Part shown: in pieces, positions 18,714 through 27,390 of the stretch | Position numbering within the stretch: position 1 is the stretch's first letter | How the letters are laid out: every line of letters begins with the position of its first letter | NCBI RefSeq assembly: GCF_947090785.1 | Contig: NZ_OX352320.1 | Location: forward strand, 3,523,001 to 3,587,000 | Length of the DNA stretch: 64,000 bases | Source of the DNA: Rheinheimera sp. MM224 | GTDB taxonomy: Bacteria; Pseudomonadota; Gammaproteobacteria; Enterobacterales; Alteromonadaceae | Direction of reading: 5' to 3' | Position numbers and translations under genes: made by a program | The notes under the pieces: generated by a model | Seen by the model: only the letters and a program-made list of their open reading frames with translations | Database searches by the model: none | What the model was told of the DNA's origin: nothing

Positions 18714-18881
18714 ATGTTAAAACGTAAAAAACCAACAATGCAGCGCAAGCGGCGATTAATGGATGTTGCATCCAGCAGAAGACGAGTGAGCCGTAATATG
18801 ACAATGTTAAAGTTAAACAGACGTCGCCGCTCTTTCCAATCTATCCAGGATTTAGCCAGCGCCACTGAAGCTACTGCTTAA
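18714..18881 (+). CDS. Small Arg/Lys-rich protein, 55 aa, hypothetical
   Basis: An ATG at 18714 preceded by GGAG (18703-18706, seven bases upstream) opens a 55-codon frame ending at TAA 18879-18881. The product starts MLKRKKPTMQRKRRLM and contains SSRRRVSRN and LNRRRRSFQS. About 17 of 55 residues are Arg or Lys, nearly all in the first 40, with an acidic C-terminal tail. That composition suggests nucleic-acid or ribosome binding, but I recognise no family. The last 11 bases overlap the 3' end of convergent tadA. A CGCTAA/TTAGCG hairpin (18672-18692) lies between mltF and this ORF. Confidence 0.6.
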   Translation: MLKRKKPTMQRKRRLMDVASSRRRVSRNMTMLKLNRRRRSFQSIQDLASATEATA

Positions 18882-19392
18882 ACTGCCCTTCCCTAACACT
18901 CTGTTGTTTTTCCAGCTGTTTTAATGCCTTTTGTTCTGCCCTGCGACGGCGGAAAAATTCAGAGAGTTTGTCTGCGCATTGCTGCGCCAAAGGACCATCC
19001 AGGACATCCAACTGGTGATTCAACACCGGATGCCGCACTATATCCAGCACAGAGCCCGCAGCGCCGGTTTTTGCATCTTTAGCGCCAAACACCAGGCGTT
19101 TTACTCTACTGTGCACTAAAAGACCAGCACACATAGCACAAGGCTCTAAAGTGACATACAAGGTGCAATCAATCAGGCGGTAATTGCCAATTTTTGCTGC
19201 AGCCTGCCGGATGGCGAGCATTTCAGCATGAGCAGATGGGTCATTCAGTTGAATCGACTGATTCCAGCCTTCCCCCAGCACCACACCGTCTTTAACCAGC
19301 ACAGCACCTACCGGAATTTCACCACTTTGTTCAGCCTTATCAGCCAGCTGCAAGGCATACTGCATCCAGTGTAAATCGTCTTGTTCTGTCAC
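18871..19392 (-). CDS. tadA: tRNA-specific adenosine deaminase
   Basis: Deaminates A34 to inosine in tRNA-Arg(ACG). A 173-residue cytidine-deaminase fold with zinc ligands and catalytic Glu in HAEMLAIR (about 55-62) and PCAMC (about 86-90), plus NYRL near 72. The N-terminal MQYALQLADKAEQSGEIPVGAVLV is typical. The C-terminal extension is Lys/Gln/Arg-rich. As in E. coli, it neighbours mltF. An ATG at 19392 follows AAGGAGAAAAGGTGAC. Confidence 0.95.
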   Translation of the reverse strand: MTEQDDLHWMQYALQLADKAEQSGEIPVGAVLVKDGVVLGEGWNQSIQLNDPSAHAEMLAIRQAAAKIGNYRLIDCTLYVTLEPCAMCAGLLVHSRVKRLVFGAKDAKTGAAGSVLDIVRHPVLNHQLDVLDGPLAQQCADKLSEFFRRRRAEQKALKQLEKQQSVREGQFKQ

Positions 19393-19603
19393 CTTTTCTC
19401 CTTGCGCTGCTGTTGCATGTGGCTAATTTTACCAGCTCTGGTTAAGCTTTTGACTATCTTTTAGCAAGTTTGCTTAACGCTGCCTCTATAGAAATAGGTT
19501 AAGCATTTGAAAATAAACAAGATAGTAACTATGGTATAACACTTGCTGCTTGTTGTAGGCTTATTATTCAGTTTAGTTAATACAGACTTAGGGAAGGAAA
19601 ATC

Positions 19604-19822
19604 ATGGGACCATTTGAAATAGGTTTTGTCGCTGTTGTTGGCGCTTTTGGTTATGCTTTTTATGAAAACTACACCAAAACACAAATCAAACTAAAAAGCG
19701 CTGGTCAGTCGAGTGACGAAATAAAACAGCAATTAGATCAATTAAAAGAGCGGGTAGCCACTTTAGAAGCCATAGTGACGGATAAGTCCTACCAGCTGAA
19801 ACACGAAATCAATAAGCTGTAA
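19604..19822 (+). CDS. Small membrane-anchored coiled-coil protein
   Basis: A 72-residue protein with an N-terminal hydrophobic segment (FEIGFVAVVGAFGYAFY, about 4-20) and a C-terminal heptad-like coiled coil (IKQQLDQLKERVATLEAIVTDKSYQL). The size, topology and RVATLEAIVTD segment recall PspB-like phage-shock proteins, but PspA and PspC are not nearby and I do not assign that role. A strong AGGAAA ribosome site lies before the ATG, and a strong terminator follows. Confidence 0.7.
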   Translation: MGPFEIGFVAVVGAFGYAFYENYTKTQIKLKSAGQSSDEIKQQLDQLKERVATLEAIVTDKSYQLKHEINKL

Positions 19823-19828
19823 AAAGCG

Positions 19829-19857
19829 AAAGGGGCAGATTAAATCTGCCCCTTTTC
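19829..19857 (+). terminator. Rho-independent terminator after the coiled-coil gene
   Basis: The long stem AAGGGGCAGAT/ATCTGCCCCTT with a short loop is followed by TTCTAT. Confidence 0.93.
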
Positions 19858-19860
19858 TAT

Positions 19861-19979
19861 CCAAAGTAATTGGAGTTGCAGCTAGGCAACAAGTGTTCGA
19901 GACCCAAGGAGCATAGTTGTCCTATGTGACTGGGGCAAGAACGCGCAGTCAACAAAGCTGCAGCTTCAAGTAAGAAGGA
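19861..19979 (+). repeat. ERIC (IRU)-like intergenic repeat, copy A
   Basis: About 119 bp. The left end is CCAAAGTAATTGGAGTTGCA and the right end is CTGCAGCTTCAAGTAAGAAG, which are imperfect inverted repeats of each other. The core CCCAAGGAGCATAG...CTATGTGACTGGGG forms the ERIC hairpin. It matches the known ERIC consensus layout (core CCCCAGGAGCTTAC...GTAAGTGACTGGGG). It lies between the coiled-coil gene terminator and the 3' end of guaA. Confidence 0.88.
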
Positions 19980-19983
19980 TAAA

Positions 19984-21561
19984 TTATTCCCACTCAATAG
20001 TTGCTGGTGGCTTACCGGAGATGTCGTAGACCACACGGGAAATACCGTTCACTTCATTGATAATGCGGTTAGACACCTGACCTAACAACTCGTATGGCAA
20101 ATGCGCCCAATGTGCTGTCATAAAGTCGATGGTTTCTACGGCGCGGATCGACACAACCCAGTCGTATTTACGGCCATCGCCCATTACGCCCACAGATTTC
20201 ACTGGCAGGAATACGGTAAAGGCCTGACTGACTTTGTCATACCAGCCTGAATTACGCAGCTCTTCGATAAAAATCGCGTCGGCTTTGCGTAATAAATCAC
20301 AGTATTCTTTTTTCACTTCACCTAATACACGAACACCTAAACCAGGGCCTGGGAAAGGGTGACGGTACAGCATGTCGTAGGGCAAACCTAAAGCTAAACC
20401 CACTTTGCGCACTTCATCTTTAAAGAGTTCACGCAGTGGCTCGACTAAACCCATTTTCATATCAGCAGGTAAACCACCAACATTATGGTGCGACTTAATC
20501 ACATGAGCTTTACCGGTTTTAGAAGCTGCTGATTCAATCACGTCAGGGTAAATAGTACCCTGAGCTAACCAGCGGGCATTGCTTAGTTTTTTCGCTTCTT
20601 CGTCAAATACTTCAACAAATACACGACCGATAATTTTACGTTTGGCTTCAGGTTCTGCTTCACCTTTTAAGGCGTCGAGGAAACGGTTTTCAGCTTTGAC
20701 ATGGATAATGTTCAGACCAAAATGGTCACCAAACATTTCCATCACTTGGGTGCCTTCGTTTAAACGTAATAAACCGTTATCGACAAAGACACAAGTCAGG
20801 TTTTTGCCGATAGCGCGGTGTAATAACATCGCCACTACGGAGGAGTCGACACCACCTGATAAACCTAAAATCACCTGATCATCACCGACCTGCTTTTTGA
20901 TATTGGCAATAGCGTCATCAATAATGGTGGCCGGAGTCCAGAGTTTTTCACAACCACAGATATCGACCACAAACTGCTCTAACATGCGCAGGCCCTGACG
21001 GGTATGAGTTACTTCAGGGTGGAACTGTACGCCATAGAACTGACGGGCTTCATCAGCCATAGCAGCATGAGGGCAAGTTGGTGTTTGCGCTGTAGTGACA
21101 AAACCCTGTGGGATTTGCACTACTTTGTCGCCATGACTCATCCAGACATCCAGTAAACCGCGGCCTTGTTCGTTCAGATGATCTTCAATACCGGTGAACA
21201 TGGCATTTTCTGCAATCAGTTCAACCTGAGCATAACCAAATTCACGGTGATCGGAGCTGGACACTTTACCGCCCAGTTGTTCAGCCATGGTCTGCATGCC
21301 GTAGCAAACACCCAGCACAGGCACACCGGCTTCAAATACATAAGATGGCGCACGAGGCGAGCCGGCTTCAGTCACACTTTCAGGACCACCAGATAAAATA
21401 ATACCGGTTGGAGCAAATTCAGCGATTTGTTCAGCAGTAACGTCCCATGCCCACAGCTCACAATAAACGCCAATTTCACGCACACGACGGGCGATCAGCT
21501 GAGTGTATTGCGAACCGAAGTCGAGGATCAGAATTCGATGGAAGTGAATGTTTTTGCTCAT
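19984..21561 (-). CDS. guaA: GMP synthase (glutamine-hydrolysing)
   Basis: Converts XMP to GMP; 525 residues. The class I glutaminase domain carries GVCYGMQTM (nucleophile Cys) and the HPEVTHT His/Glu. The ATP pyrophosphatase domain has the P-loop [16 protein letters not shown], and the C-terminal dimerisation domain ends PPATIEWE. The ATG at 21561 ([21 protein letters not shown]) is preceded by AAGGTG and matches family N-termini; a longer frame from 21612 is rejected. It follows guaB in the same direction, but a strong hairpin lies between them. Confidence 0.97.
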   Translation of the reverse strand: MSKNIHFHRILILDFGSQYTQLIARRVREIGVYCELWAWDVTAEQIAEFAPTGIILSGGPESVTEAGSPRAPSYVFEAGVPVLGVCYGMQTMAEQLGGKVSSSDHREFGYAQVELIAENAMFTGIEDHLNEQGRGLLDVWMSHGDKVVQIPQGFVTTAQTPTCPHAAMADEARQFYGVQFHPEVTHTRQGLRMLEQFVVDICGCEKLWTPATIIDDAIANIKKQVGDDQVILGLSGGVDSSVVAMLLHRAIGKNLTCVFVDNGLLRLNEGTQVMEMFGDHFGLNIIHVKAENRFLDALKGEAEPEAKRKIIGRVFVEVFDEEAKKLSNARWLAQGTIYPDVIESAASKTGKAHVIKSHHNVGGLPADMKMGLVEPLRELFKDEVRKVGLALGLPYDMLYRHPFPGPGLGVRVLGEVKKEYCDLLRKADAIFIEELRNSGWYDKVSQAFTVFLPVKSVGVMGDGRKYDWVVSIRAVETIDFMTAHWAHLPYELLGQVSNRIINEVNGISRVVYDISGKPPATIEWE

Positions 21562-21599
21562 AATCACCTTGTAGTAACAAATGTCGAATGGATAAAACA

Positions 21600-21626
21600 C
21601 AGAGGCTGGCAAAACGCCAGCCTCTG
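21600..21626 (-). terminator. Hairpin between guaB and guaA (terminator or attenuator)
   Basis: A perfect 11-bp stem (CAGAGGCTGGC/GCCAGCCTCTG) with a five-base loop is followed on the minus strand by TGTTTTATCC. It would reduce guaA transcription from the guaB promoter or protect the guaB 3' end. Confidence 0.65.
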
Positions 21627-21635
21627 ATTAAGCGG

Positions 21636-23105
21636 TTAACCTAAGCGGTAGTTTGGTGCTTCTTTGGTGATTTGCACATCATGCACGTGCGATTCACCCA
21701 TACCAGCAGAAGTTACTTTGACAAAGACCGGCTTAGTGCGGACTTCAGCAATAGTAGAGCAACCTGTTAAGCCCATAGAAGAGCGCAGGCCACCCATTTG
21801 CTGGTGAATAATAGTGCCGATTGGGCCTTTGTACGCTACACGGCCTTCAATACCTTCAGGCACTAACTTCTCAGCGTTGTTGCTGCCCTGGAAGTAACGG
21901 TCAGATGAACCATTACGTTGTGCCATAGCACCTAATGAACCCATACCACGGTAGGATTTGTAGTAACGGCCCTGATACAGCTCAACGTCGCCCGGCGCTT
22001 CTTCAGTACCAGCAAACATTGAACCTACCATCACGCAGTGCGCACCAGCCACTAAAGCTTTGGCGATGTCACCTGAGAAGCGGATACCGCCGTCAGCGAT
22101 AATACAAACGTCCATACCCTGTACGCCATCTACTGCATCAGAGATAGCTGTCAGTTGCGGTACACCACAACCAGTGACAATACGGGTGGTACAAATAGAA
22201 CCTGGGCCTATACCCACTTTCACAGCGTTGGCACCAGCCAGAGCTAAAGCTTTTGCGCCTTCAGCTGTGGCAACGTTACCGGCAACTATTTGTAAATCAG
22301 GGTATAAAGCACGGGTTTGACGCACGCGATCTAACACGCCTTCAGAGTGACCGTGTGAGGTATCTATTAATAAAATATCCACACCGGCCTCTACTAAAGC
22401 GGCAATACGTTCGTCGGTGCCTGGGCCTACGCCCACAGCAGCACCAACGCGTAAGCGACCAAATTCGTCTTTACAGGCGTTTGGTTTGCTGGCGGCTTTG
22501 TTGTAATCCTGTACTGTGATCAAACCTTTTAGCTTAAAGCCATTGTCGACCACTAATACTTTTTCGATACGGTGTTTGTGCATTAAAGCTAAAGCTTCAG
22601 CACGTGGGCCAGCTTCGTTCACTGTGACTAAACGCTCTTTTGGCGTCATCACAGAAGAAATAGCCAGTTGTGGGTTAGTTTCAACGTTCAGGTCACGACC
22701 TGTCACAATGCCAACCAGATTGTTGTCAGCATCTACTACAGGGAAACCAGAGAAACCATGCTGAGCTGCCAGTTGCTGCACTTCACGGATACTTTGTTCC
22801 GGACGTACAGTGACAGGGTCTGATACCACACCACTTTCGTATTTTTTTACTTTACGAACATTGGCTGCCTGCTCTTCGATGGTCATATTTTTGTGAATAA
22901 AACCTAAACCGCCTTCCTGTGCTAAAGCAATAGCTAAACGAGCCTCGGTGACAGTGTCCATAGACGCCGATACCATAGGAATATTTAACGTAATTTTGCT
23001 GGTCAATTGAGTCCGCAGGTCTGCGGTATGGGGTAACACAGTGGAGTGCGCCGGTACAAGTAACACGTCGTCAAATGTAATGGCTTCTTTCACGATCCTG
23101 AGCAT
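21636..23105 (-). CDS. guaB: Inosine-5'-monophosphate dehydrogenase
   Basis: Oxidises IMP to XMP, the committed step of GMP synthesis. 489 residues in a TIM barrel with a tandem CBS insert (about 93-205). The catalytic loop [15 protein letters not shown] contains the nucleophile Cys (about 306), followed by IADGGIR and [12 protein letters not shown]; the C-terminal flap has [10 protein letters not shown]. The ATG at 23105 ([16 protein letters not shown]) fits the family. The frame stays open upstream into the ERIC repeat, but that part is not coding. Confidence 0.97.
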   Translation of the reverse strand: MLRIVKEAITFDDVLLVPAHSTVLPHTADLRTQLTSKITLNIPMVSASMDTVTEARLAIALAQEGGLGFIHKNMTIEEQAANVRKVKKYESGVVSDPVTVRPEQSIREVQQLAAQHGFSGFPVVDADNNLVGIVTGRDLNVETNPQLAISSVMTPKERLVTVNEAGPRAEALALMHKHRIEKVLVVDNGFKLKGLITVQDYNKAASKPNACKDEFGRLRVGAAVGVGPGTDERIAALVEAGVDILLIDTSHGHSEGVLDRVRQTRALYPDLQIVAGNVATAEGAKALALAGANAVKVGIGPGSICTTRIVTGCGVPQLTAISDAVDGVQGMDVCIIADGGIRFSGDIAKALVAGAHCVMVGSMFAGTEEAPGDVELYQGRYYKSYRGMGSLGAMAQRNGSSDRYFQGSNNAEKLVPEGIEGRVAYKGPIGTIIHQQMGGLRSSMGLTGCSTIAEVRTKPVFVKVTSAGMGESHVHDVQITKEAPNYRLG

Positions 23106-23152
23106 TGCAACAATCTCGCTGTTAAAAAAAGAGGGGGGAATGTTGCGGCGCA

Positions 23153-23181
23153 ATTTTATCCGCTTTTGCGCCTTGCCACAA
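23153..23181 (-). promoter_or_regulatory. Probable guaB promoter
   Basis: On the minus strand TTGTGG (23181-23176) and TAAAAT (23158-23153) are separated by 17 bases, about 50 bp upstream of the guaB ATG. Confidence 0.55.
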
Positions 23182-23222
23182 TCAATTTTTCGCTTTTGTG
23201 TTACATTAACCACAAAATACGC

Positions 23223-23345
23223 CCCAAAGTAATTGGAGTTGCAGCGCGACGACAAGTGCTCGAGACCCCAGGAGCATAGTTGTCCTATGTGACTGGGGCG
23301 AGAGAACGCAGTCAACAAAGCTGCGGCTTCAAGTAAGAAGGGGAT
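23223..23345 (+). repeat. ERIC (IRU)-like intergenic repeat, copy B
   Basis: Full-length copy with the canonical core ACCCCAGGAGCATAG...CTATGTGACTGGGGCGAGAG. The ends CCCAAAGTAATTGGAGTTGC and CTGCGGCTTCAAGTAAGAAG are as in copy A. It occupies the divergent region between guaB and xseA and ends only 15 bp before the xseA start codon, so it lies in the xseA leader or promoter. Confidence 0.92.
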
Positions 23346-23360
23346 TGAGGAATCCAAGCC

Positions 23361-24713
23361 ATGTCGCAAGCTGATATCTACACTGTCTCCCGCTTAAACT
23401 CTGAAGTTCGCCTGACTCTTGAGCTGCAATTTCGTCAGCTTTGGTTAGTGGGTGAAGTGTCCAATTTTATCGCAGCTTCCTCCGGTCACTGGTACTTTTC
23501 GTTAAAAGATCAGGCCGCTCAGGTCAAAGTGGCGATGTTTAAACAAAGCAACAGATACGCCAGCTTGCAGCCAAAAAATGGTCAGCAAATTCTGATCCGC
23601 GCCCGTATCAGTGTGTATGAACCACGGGGTGAATATCAGTTACTCGCCGATATGCTGGAACCAGCCGGTGACGGCCTACTCAAGCAACAATACGAACAAA
23701 TCAAAGCCACGCTGGCCGCTGAAGGTTTACTGGCGCCAGAGCGCAAAAAGCCGCTGCCGAAAAAAGTACAAAAAGTTGGGGTGGTCACCTCCCCTACCGG
23801 CGCTGCCATTCGCGATATCATCACAGTACTGCAACGCCGCGCTCCGGCCCTGGAAGTGATTATTTATCCTTGTTTAGTGCAAGGCACTCAGGCTCCGGCG
23901 CAAATTTACAATGCCATCCAAAAAGCTATATCCCGCAATGAAGTGGATGTATTGCTAATTGGCCGTGGTGGTGGTTCGCTGGAAGATTTATGGTGTTTTA
24001 ACGATGAACAGGTGGCACGCTTAATAGCCCACTGCCCTATTCCAACCGTCAGCGCTGTAGGTCATGAAATTGACTTTACCATAGCCGACTTTGTCGCCGA
24101 TGTGCGTGCAGCCACGCCATCTGCCGCAGCTGAGCTGGTATCTCCGGATCAGCAGCAACAACTGCAGTCAGTGCTATCAGCAGAGCAACGGCTGCAACGT
24201 TCGATGCAAAGCTATTTACGGCAGCAGCAACCTCGTTTAACAGCTTTAGTGCACAGATTGACCTTGCTTGACCCGGCAAGGCGTTTACAGCAACAGCAGC
24301 AGTATCTGGATGAACTGCAGATGAGGTTGCAAAATGCCTTGCTACGCCGTATCGACAAAGCGGCACAACAGCAGCAGTTTTTGCAACATCGCTTGCAACA
24401 GCTGACGCCACTGGTGCGGATTAAACAGCAGCAACAAAAGCTGGATCAGCACAACCATCAGTTACAGCAATCTATGCAGCAGTTGCTCAAGCAAAAGCAG
24501 CAGCAGTGGTTATTGCAAAGCAGCCGTTTGCATACCGTAAGCCCCTTAGCCACTTTAGAGCGCGGCTACAGCATTAGCTTTGACGAACAGCAACAAGTGA
24601 TTACGGACGCGTCGAAGTTACAACCGGGCCAACAGGTGAAAACCCAACTGGCGAAGGGGTATTTTATCGCCCGTATAGAACAGATTTCTGCAAATTCTGA
24701 TGCAACAAACTGA
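23361..24713 (+). CDS. xseA: Exodeoxyribonuclease VII large subunit
   Basis: Large subunit of the ssDNA-specific exonuclease VII; works with XseB, not in this window. 450 residues: an N-terminal OB fold (about 1-100, [24 protein letters not shown]), the catalytic domain ([47 protein letters not shown]), and a long Gln-rich coiled coil (about 265-390) with runs of three to five Gln. Such coiled coils bind XseB. A GAGG site overlaps the end of the ERIC element. The last 14 bases overlap the next gene. Confidence 0.96.
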   Translation: MSQADIYTVSRLNSEVRLTLELQFRQLWLVGEVSNFIAASSGHWYFSLKDQAAQVKVAMFKQSNRYASLQPKNGQQILIRARISVYEPRGEYQLLADMLEPAGDGLLKQQYEQIKATLAAEGLLAPERKKPLPKKVQKVGVVTSPTGAAIRDIITVLQRRAPALEVIIYPCLVQGTQAPAQIYNAIQKAISRNEVDVLLIGRGGGSLEDLWCFNDEQVARLIAHCPIPTVSAVGHEIDFTIADFVADVRAATPSAAAELVSPDQQQQLQSVLSAEQRLQRSMQSYLRQQQPRLTALVHRLTLLDPARRLQQQQQYLDELQMRLQNALLRRIDKAAQQQQFLQHRLQQLTPLVRIKQQQQKLDQHNHQLQQSMQQLLKQKQQQWLLQSSRLHTVSPLATLERGYSISFDEQQQVITDASKLQPGQQVKTQLAKGYFIARIEQISANSDATN

Positions 24714-25152
24714 TATCAAACAAGTCGCCACAGAATTAGTGCAACTGCTTGGGCCAACCGACTGGGCCATAGGCGGCAGCTTTTTACTGCAGTGTTATGG
24801 CATTGAGCCACAAGCCCGGGATTTAGATTTGGTCTGCACGCTTGAGCGCTTTGAACAGTTCAAAACCCTGCTAAGTCAGTATGCTCACACTGTGCCTGTA
24901 TCACTCCACCCCATTTATCGCAGCAAGGGGTTTGCCCGTTTTAGCAAAAATGGCCTTGTGATCGAACTGATGGCGGGCATACAGGTGCTCAAAGACGACG
25001 GTTTGCAGGCGTTTGAGTTTCTGCCTGAAAAAACCAGCTGGCAACAGGATTTACCGCTGATGCAGTTAGCTGACTGGCTGGAGCTGTATCAGTTGTTTGA
25101 GCGGCCAAAGCGGGTGCTACAACTGCAGCACTACTTAAACTCAGACCGCTGA
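24700..25152 (+). CDS. Nucleotidyltransferase-fold protein, hypothetical
   Basis: A 150-residue protein with a minimal nucleotidyltransferase signature: WAIGGSFLLQCYGI (GGS, about 22-35), then ARDLDLVC (DxD-like, about 39-46), and a third acidic position in LVIELMAG (about 87-94). The layout resembles MNT or AbiEii-like proteins and DUF6036-like orphans. The usual HEPN toxin partner is not adjacent. The start overlaps the xseA stop region by 14 bp without a strong ribosome site, so it is probably translated by coupling. Confidence 0.7.
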   Translation: MQQTDIKQVATELVQLLGPTDWAIGGSFLLQCYGIEPQARDLDLVCTLERFEQFKTLLSQYAHTVPVSLHPIYRSKGFARFSKNGLVIELMAGIQVLKDDGLQAFEFLPEKTSWQQDLPLMQLADWLELYQLFERPKRVLQLQHYLNSDR

Positions 25153-25261
25153 GTTATTATTTTTCCACTATAAACACAAACAGTTCAACGACTTAACTCT
25201 AACCGCCCTCAAATGTATAAATCTGTTCAAAAAAAGTACTTGCCAGCAGGCACAATTAAAA

Positions 25262-25279
25262 ATATGATGATCATCATAT
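25262..25279. promoter_or_regulatory. Palindromic operator upstream of the TetR gene
   Basis: ATATGATGATCATCATAT is a perfect 18-bp palindrome 21 bp before the regulator start. An almost identical site precedes the SDR gene, so this is the likely autoregulatory TetR operator. Confidence 0.8.
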
Positions 25280-25300
25280 AATCAACTGCAGGCCACTTTG

Positions 25301-25897
25301 ATGACAGCTTTAAGTAAAAAAGAGATGACCCACCAGCGAATTCTGCAGACTGCTGCAAAAATTATTCGCAGAGATGGCTTTGACTCTTTGGCTGTCGCAG
25401 ACGTGATGAAACAAGCGGGTTTAACTCATGGTGGCTTCTATGCGCATTTCTCCAACAGAGACGCATTGCTGGCCGAGGCTTTGGGTTATGCAGGCGCTGA
25501 ATCTGCAGAATTGCTCAGGCAAAATCTGGCACAAAGTATCAGTGAAGGCGTTCAGCCACTCACCGCCTTTATCGAAACCTACTTGTCGGAGCAACACCTG
25601 AACAATTGCACTGAAGGTGCAGGTTGCCCTGTGGCAGCGCTTGGTTCAGATTTTTTCCGGCTGGACGCAACAACAAAAGCTGTAGCAGGCAAACTTATTG
25701 AAGCTTATGTAGAAAAAGTGCAGCAGCTAAGCAATCAGAAGCTAAACCGCGAGAGTGCGTTTTTACTGATCAGCACATTGATTGGTTCGCTTCAGCTGGC
25801 ACGAGGTTTAAAAGGCACAGACCAGGCAAGCTTTTATTTAACAGCAAGCCGTGAAAATTTAGTTCGACGTTATTCAGAGAGCCAACAACACCAATAG
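25301..25897 (+). CDS. TetR/AcrR-family transcriptional repressor
   Basis: A 198-residue regulator. The N-terminal HTH (about 10-55) shows ILQTAAKIIRRDGFDSLAVADVMKQAGLTHGGFYAHFSNRDALL, typical of TetR. The C-terminal ligand domain contains NCTEGAGCPVAALGSD with two Cys and a segment common in the LmrA/YxaF-like group. I took the ATG at 25301; a TTG directly before it is also open. It sits between two matching operator palindromes and is followed by an SDR gene, which suggests that it represses itself and that enzyme until a small electrophile or aldehyde binds. The inducer is unknown. Confidence 0.9.
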   Translation: MTALSKKEMTHQRILQTAAKIIRRDGFDSLAVADVMKQAGLTHGGFYAHFSNRDALLAEALGYAGAESAELLRQNLAQSISEGVQPLTAFIETYLSEQHLNNCTEGAGCPVAALGSDFFRLDATTKAVAGKLIEAYVEKVQQLSNQKLNRESAFLLISTLIGSLQLARGLKGTDQASFYLTASRENLVRRYSESQQHQ

Positions 25898-25925
25898 CCG
25901 GGTTCGCCCGTTTTTTTAATTACAA

Positions 25926-25943
25926 ATATGATGATCGTCATAT
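25926..25943. promoter_or_regulatory. Second TetR operator, upstream of the SDR gene
   Basis: ATATGATGATCGTCATAT differs from the site at 25262 by one base and lies 19-36 bp before the SDR start codon. Confidence 0.8.
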
Positions 25944-25961
25944 TTTATAAAGGTAAATGAT

Positions 25962-26672
25962 ATGAAACTTGAAAATGCAGTGGTATTAGTGACAGGTGCT
26001 AACCGTGGTTTAGGTTTGGCTTTTGCAAAAGAAGCACTGGCCCGTGGCGCCCGCAAAGTATATGCCGCAGCACGCAACCCGGATAGCATCACACTGGAAG
26101 GTGTAATTCCGGTGAAGTTAGATGTGACTAACAAAGACGATATAGCAAAGCTGGTTGAACAATGTTCAGATCTGACCTTGTTAATCAATAACGCTGGTGT
26201 AGCAGAACTTGGCGCCATGCTGACCGAAGATGCTGAAAGCATGATGCGTCGCCAGCTGGAAACTAACCTTTATGGCCCACTGCGTTTAACTCAGAGTTTT
26301 GCCCCAGTACTGGCGAACAACGGCGGCGGTGGCATTATCAATGTGTTGTCTATTGCCAGCTGGATCACAGGCCCATTATTAGCCACCTACTCTGTAACTA
26401 AATCTGCAGCCTGGTCTATGACCAACGCAGTGCGTCAGGAGCTGGCAGCTCAGCAAACTCAGGTGTTGGGTTTGCACGTAGGTTTTATCGATACCGATTT
26501 AACCAAAGGTTTAGATGTACCTAAGGTATCAGCAGAGCAAGTGGTTAACCGTACTTTTGATGGTTTAGAGCAAGGTGCCGATCAAGTGCTGGCCGATGAA
26601 CCTACCCAAATGATCCATCAGGCGCTGTCTTCAGCCCCACAAGTGTATTTACATGCCTTAGCAGGACATTAA
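25962..26672 (+). CDS. Short-chain dehydrogenase/reductase
   Basis: Classical SDR of 236 residues with the cofactor motif TGANRGLG (about 11-18), AARNP after strand 2, NNAGVAELG (about 77-85), catalytic Ser in VLSIASW, and YSVTK (Tyr-x3-Lys, about 145-149). The AARNP segment with Arg suggests NADPH preference. Preceded by AAGG and by the TetR operator, so likely induced together with the regulator. Substrate unknown. Confidence 0.9.
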   Translation: MKLENAVVLVTGANRGLGLAFAKEALARGARKVYAAARNPDSITLEGVIPVKLDVTNKDDIAKLVEQCSDLTLLINNAGVAELGAMLTEDAESMMRRQLETNLYGPLRLTQSFAPVLANNGGGGIINVLSIASWITGPLLATYSVTKSAAWSMTNAVRQELAAQQTQVLGLHVGFIDTDLTKGLDVPKVSAEQVVNRTFDGLEQGADQVLADEPTQMIHQALSSAPQVYLHALAGH

Positions 26673-26684
26673 TGCTAACAAAGT

Positions 26685-26735
26685 CCTCCGGCTGAACTAC
26701 AAGTTTTTACTGTTCGCCGGGGGTGTTTTCTGTTC
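26685..26735 (+). terminator. Terminator of the TetR-SDR unit
   Basis: CTCCGGC-GAAC pairs with GTTC-GCCGGGG (26686-26722) around a T-rich loop and is followed by TGTTTTCTGTTCT. It separates the SDR from the reductase gene. Confidence 0.65.
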
Positions 26736-26779
26736 TGATGGTTGCTGCTGTAACTTGTCATTTAAAGGGCGGAAGACCA

Positions 26780-27313
26780 ATGAAAGTAAAAGTATTTATA
26801 GCCACCAGCCTGGACGGTTTTATCGCCAAAAAAGATGGTGACATCAGTTGGTTAACCTCGGCCACAGACTCAACAGACGACCATGGCTACAGTGCTTTTA
26901 TGTCTGAGATTGATGTCATTTTAATGGGCAGGGCAACCTTCGAAAAAGTGCTGAGTTTTGGCATCGACTGGCCCTATCCGGTGAAAACTGTGGTGTTGAG
27001 TCATCAGCTAAGCTCCGCTGATTTAGCGCCTGAACTACAAGACAAAGTAGAAATCCGTCAGGGCGCTATGGTGGATATTCTTCATCAGCTTAAGCAGCAA
27101 GGTTACAAAGCTGTTTATCTGGATGGCGGTAACATTATCCAGCAAAGCCTGCGCCATAATCTGGTGGATGAACTGACGCTAACCCTTATTCCGGTGCTGA
27201 TAGGTGAAGGTATACCGCTGTTTGGTACTTTAGCTGCGGATATAAAACTACAACATCTGGAAACCCGGGTGTACCAGAGTGGTTTTGTGCAGAGCAGGTA
27301 TAGTTGCAAATAA
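26780..27313 (+). CDS. Dihydrofolate reductase/RibD C-terminal-like oxidoreductase
   Basis: A 177-residue protein of the RibD_C family. Visible blocks are VFIATSLDGFIAKKDGDISWL at the start, VILMGRATFEKVL (NADPH-binding region) and VYLDGGNIIQQSL followed by ELTLTLIPVLIGEGIPLFG. Family members reduce deaminated pyrimidines or related small molecules; many are uncharacterised. The ATG at 26780 is preceded by GGAAG and gives the family N-terminus; a longer frame from 26723 is rejected. It has a separate transcription unit from the SDR gene. After it, 27314-27390 holds only an ACAGGC/GCCTGT hairpin. Confidence 0.85.
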   Translation: MKVKVFIATSLDGFIAKKDGDISWLTSATDSTDDHGYSAFMSEIDVILMGRATFEKVLSFGIDWPYPVKTVVLSHQLSSADLAPELQDKVEIRQGAMVDILHQLKQQGYKAVYLDGGNIIQQSLRHNLVDELTLTLIPVLIGEGIPLFGTLAADIKLQHLETRVYQSGFVQSRYSCK

Positions 27314-27390
27314 GCTGAGGTTGAAATGCATCCGGAGTTACAGGCTATTTTTCTGGCCTGTGGTAGTTTCTGGTTACCTAATACTTATGT

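Noticed and set aside
23106..23369. N-terminal extension of guaB upstream of 23105
   Set aside because: The added residues run through the promoter and the ERIC-like repeat; the family begins at [11 protein letters not shown].
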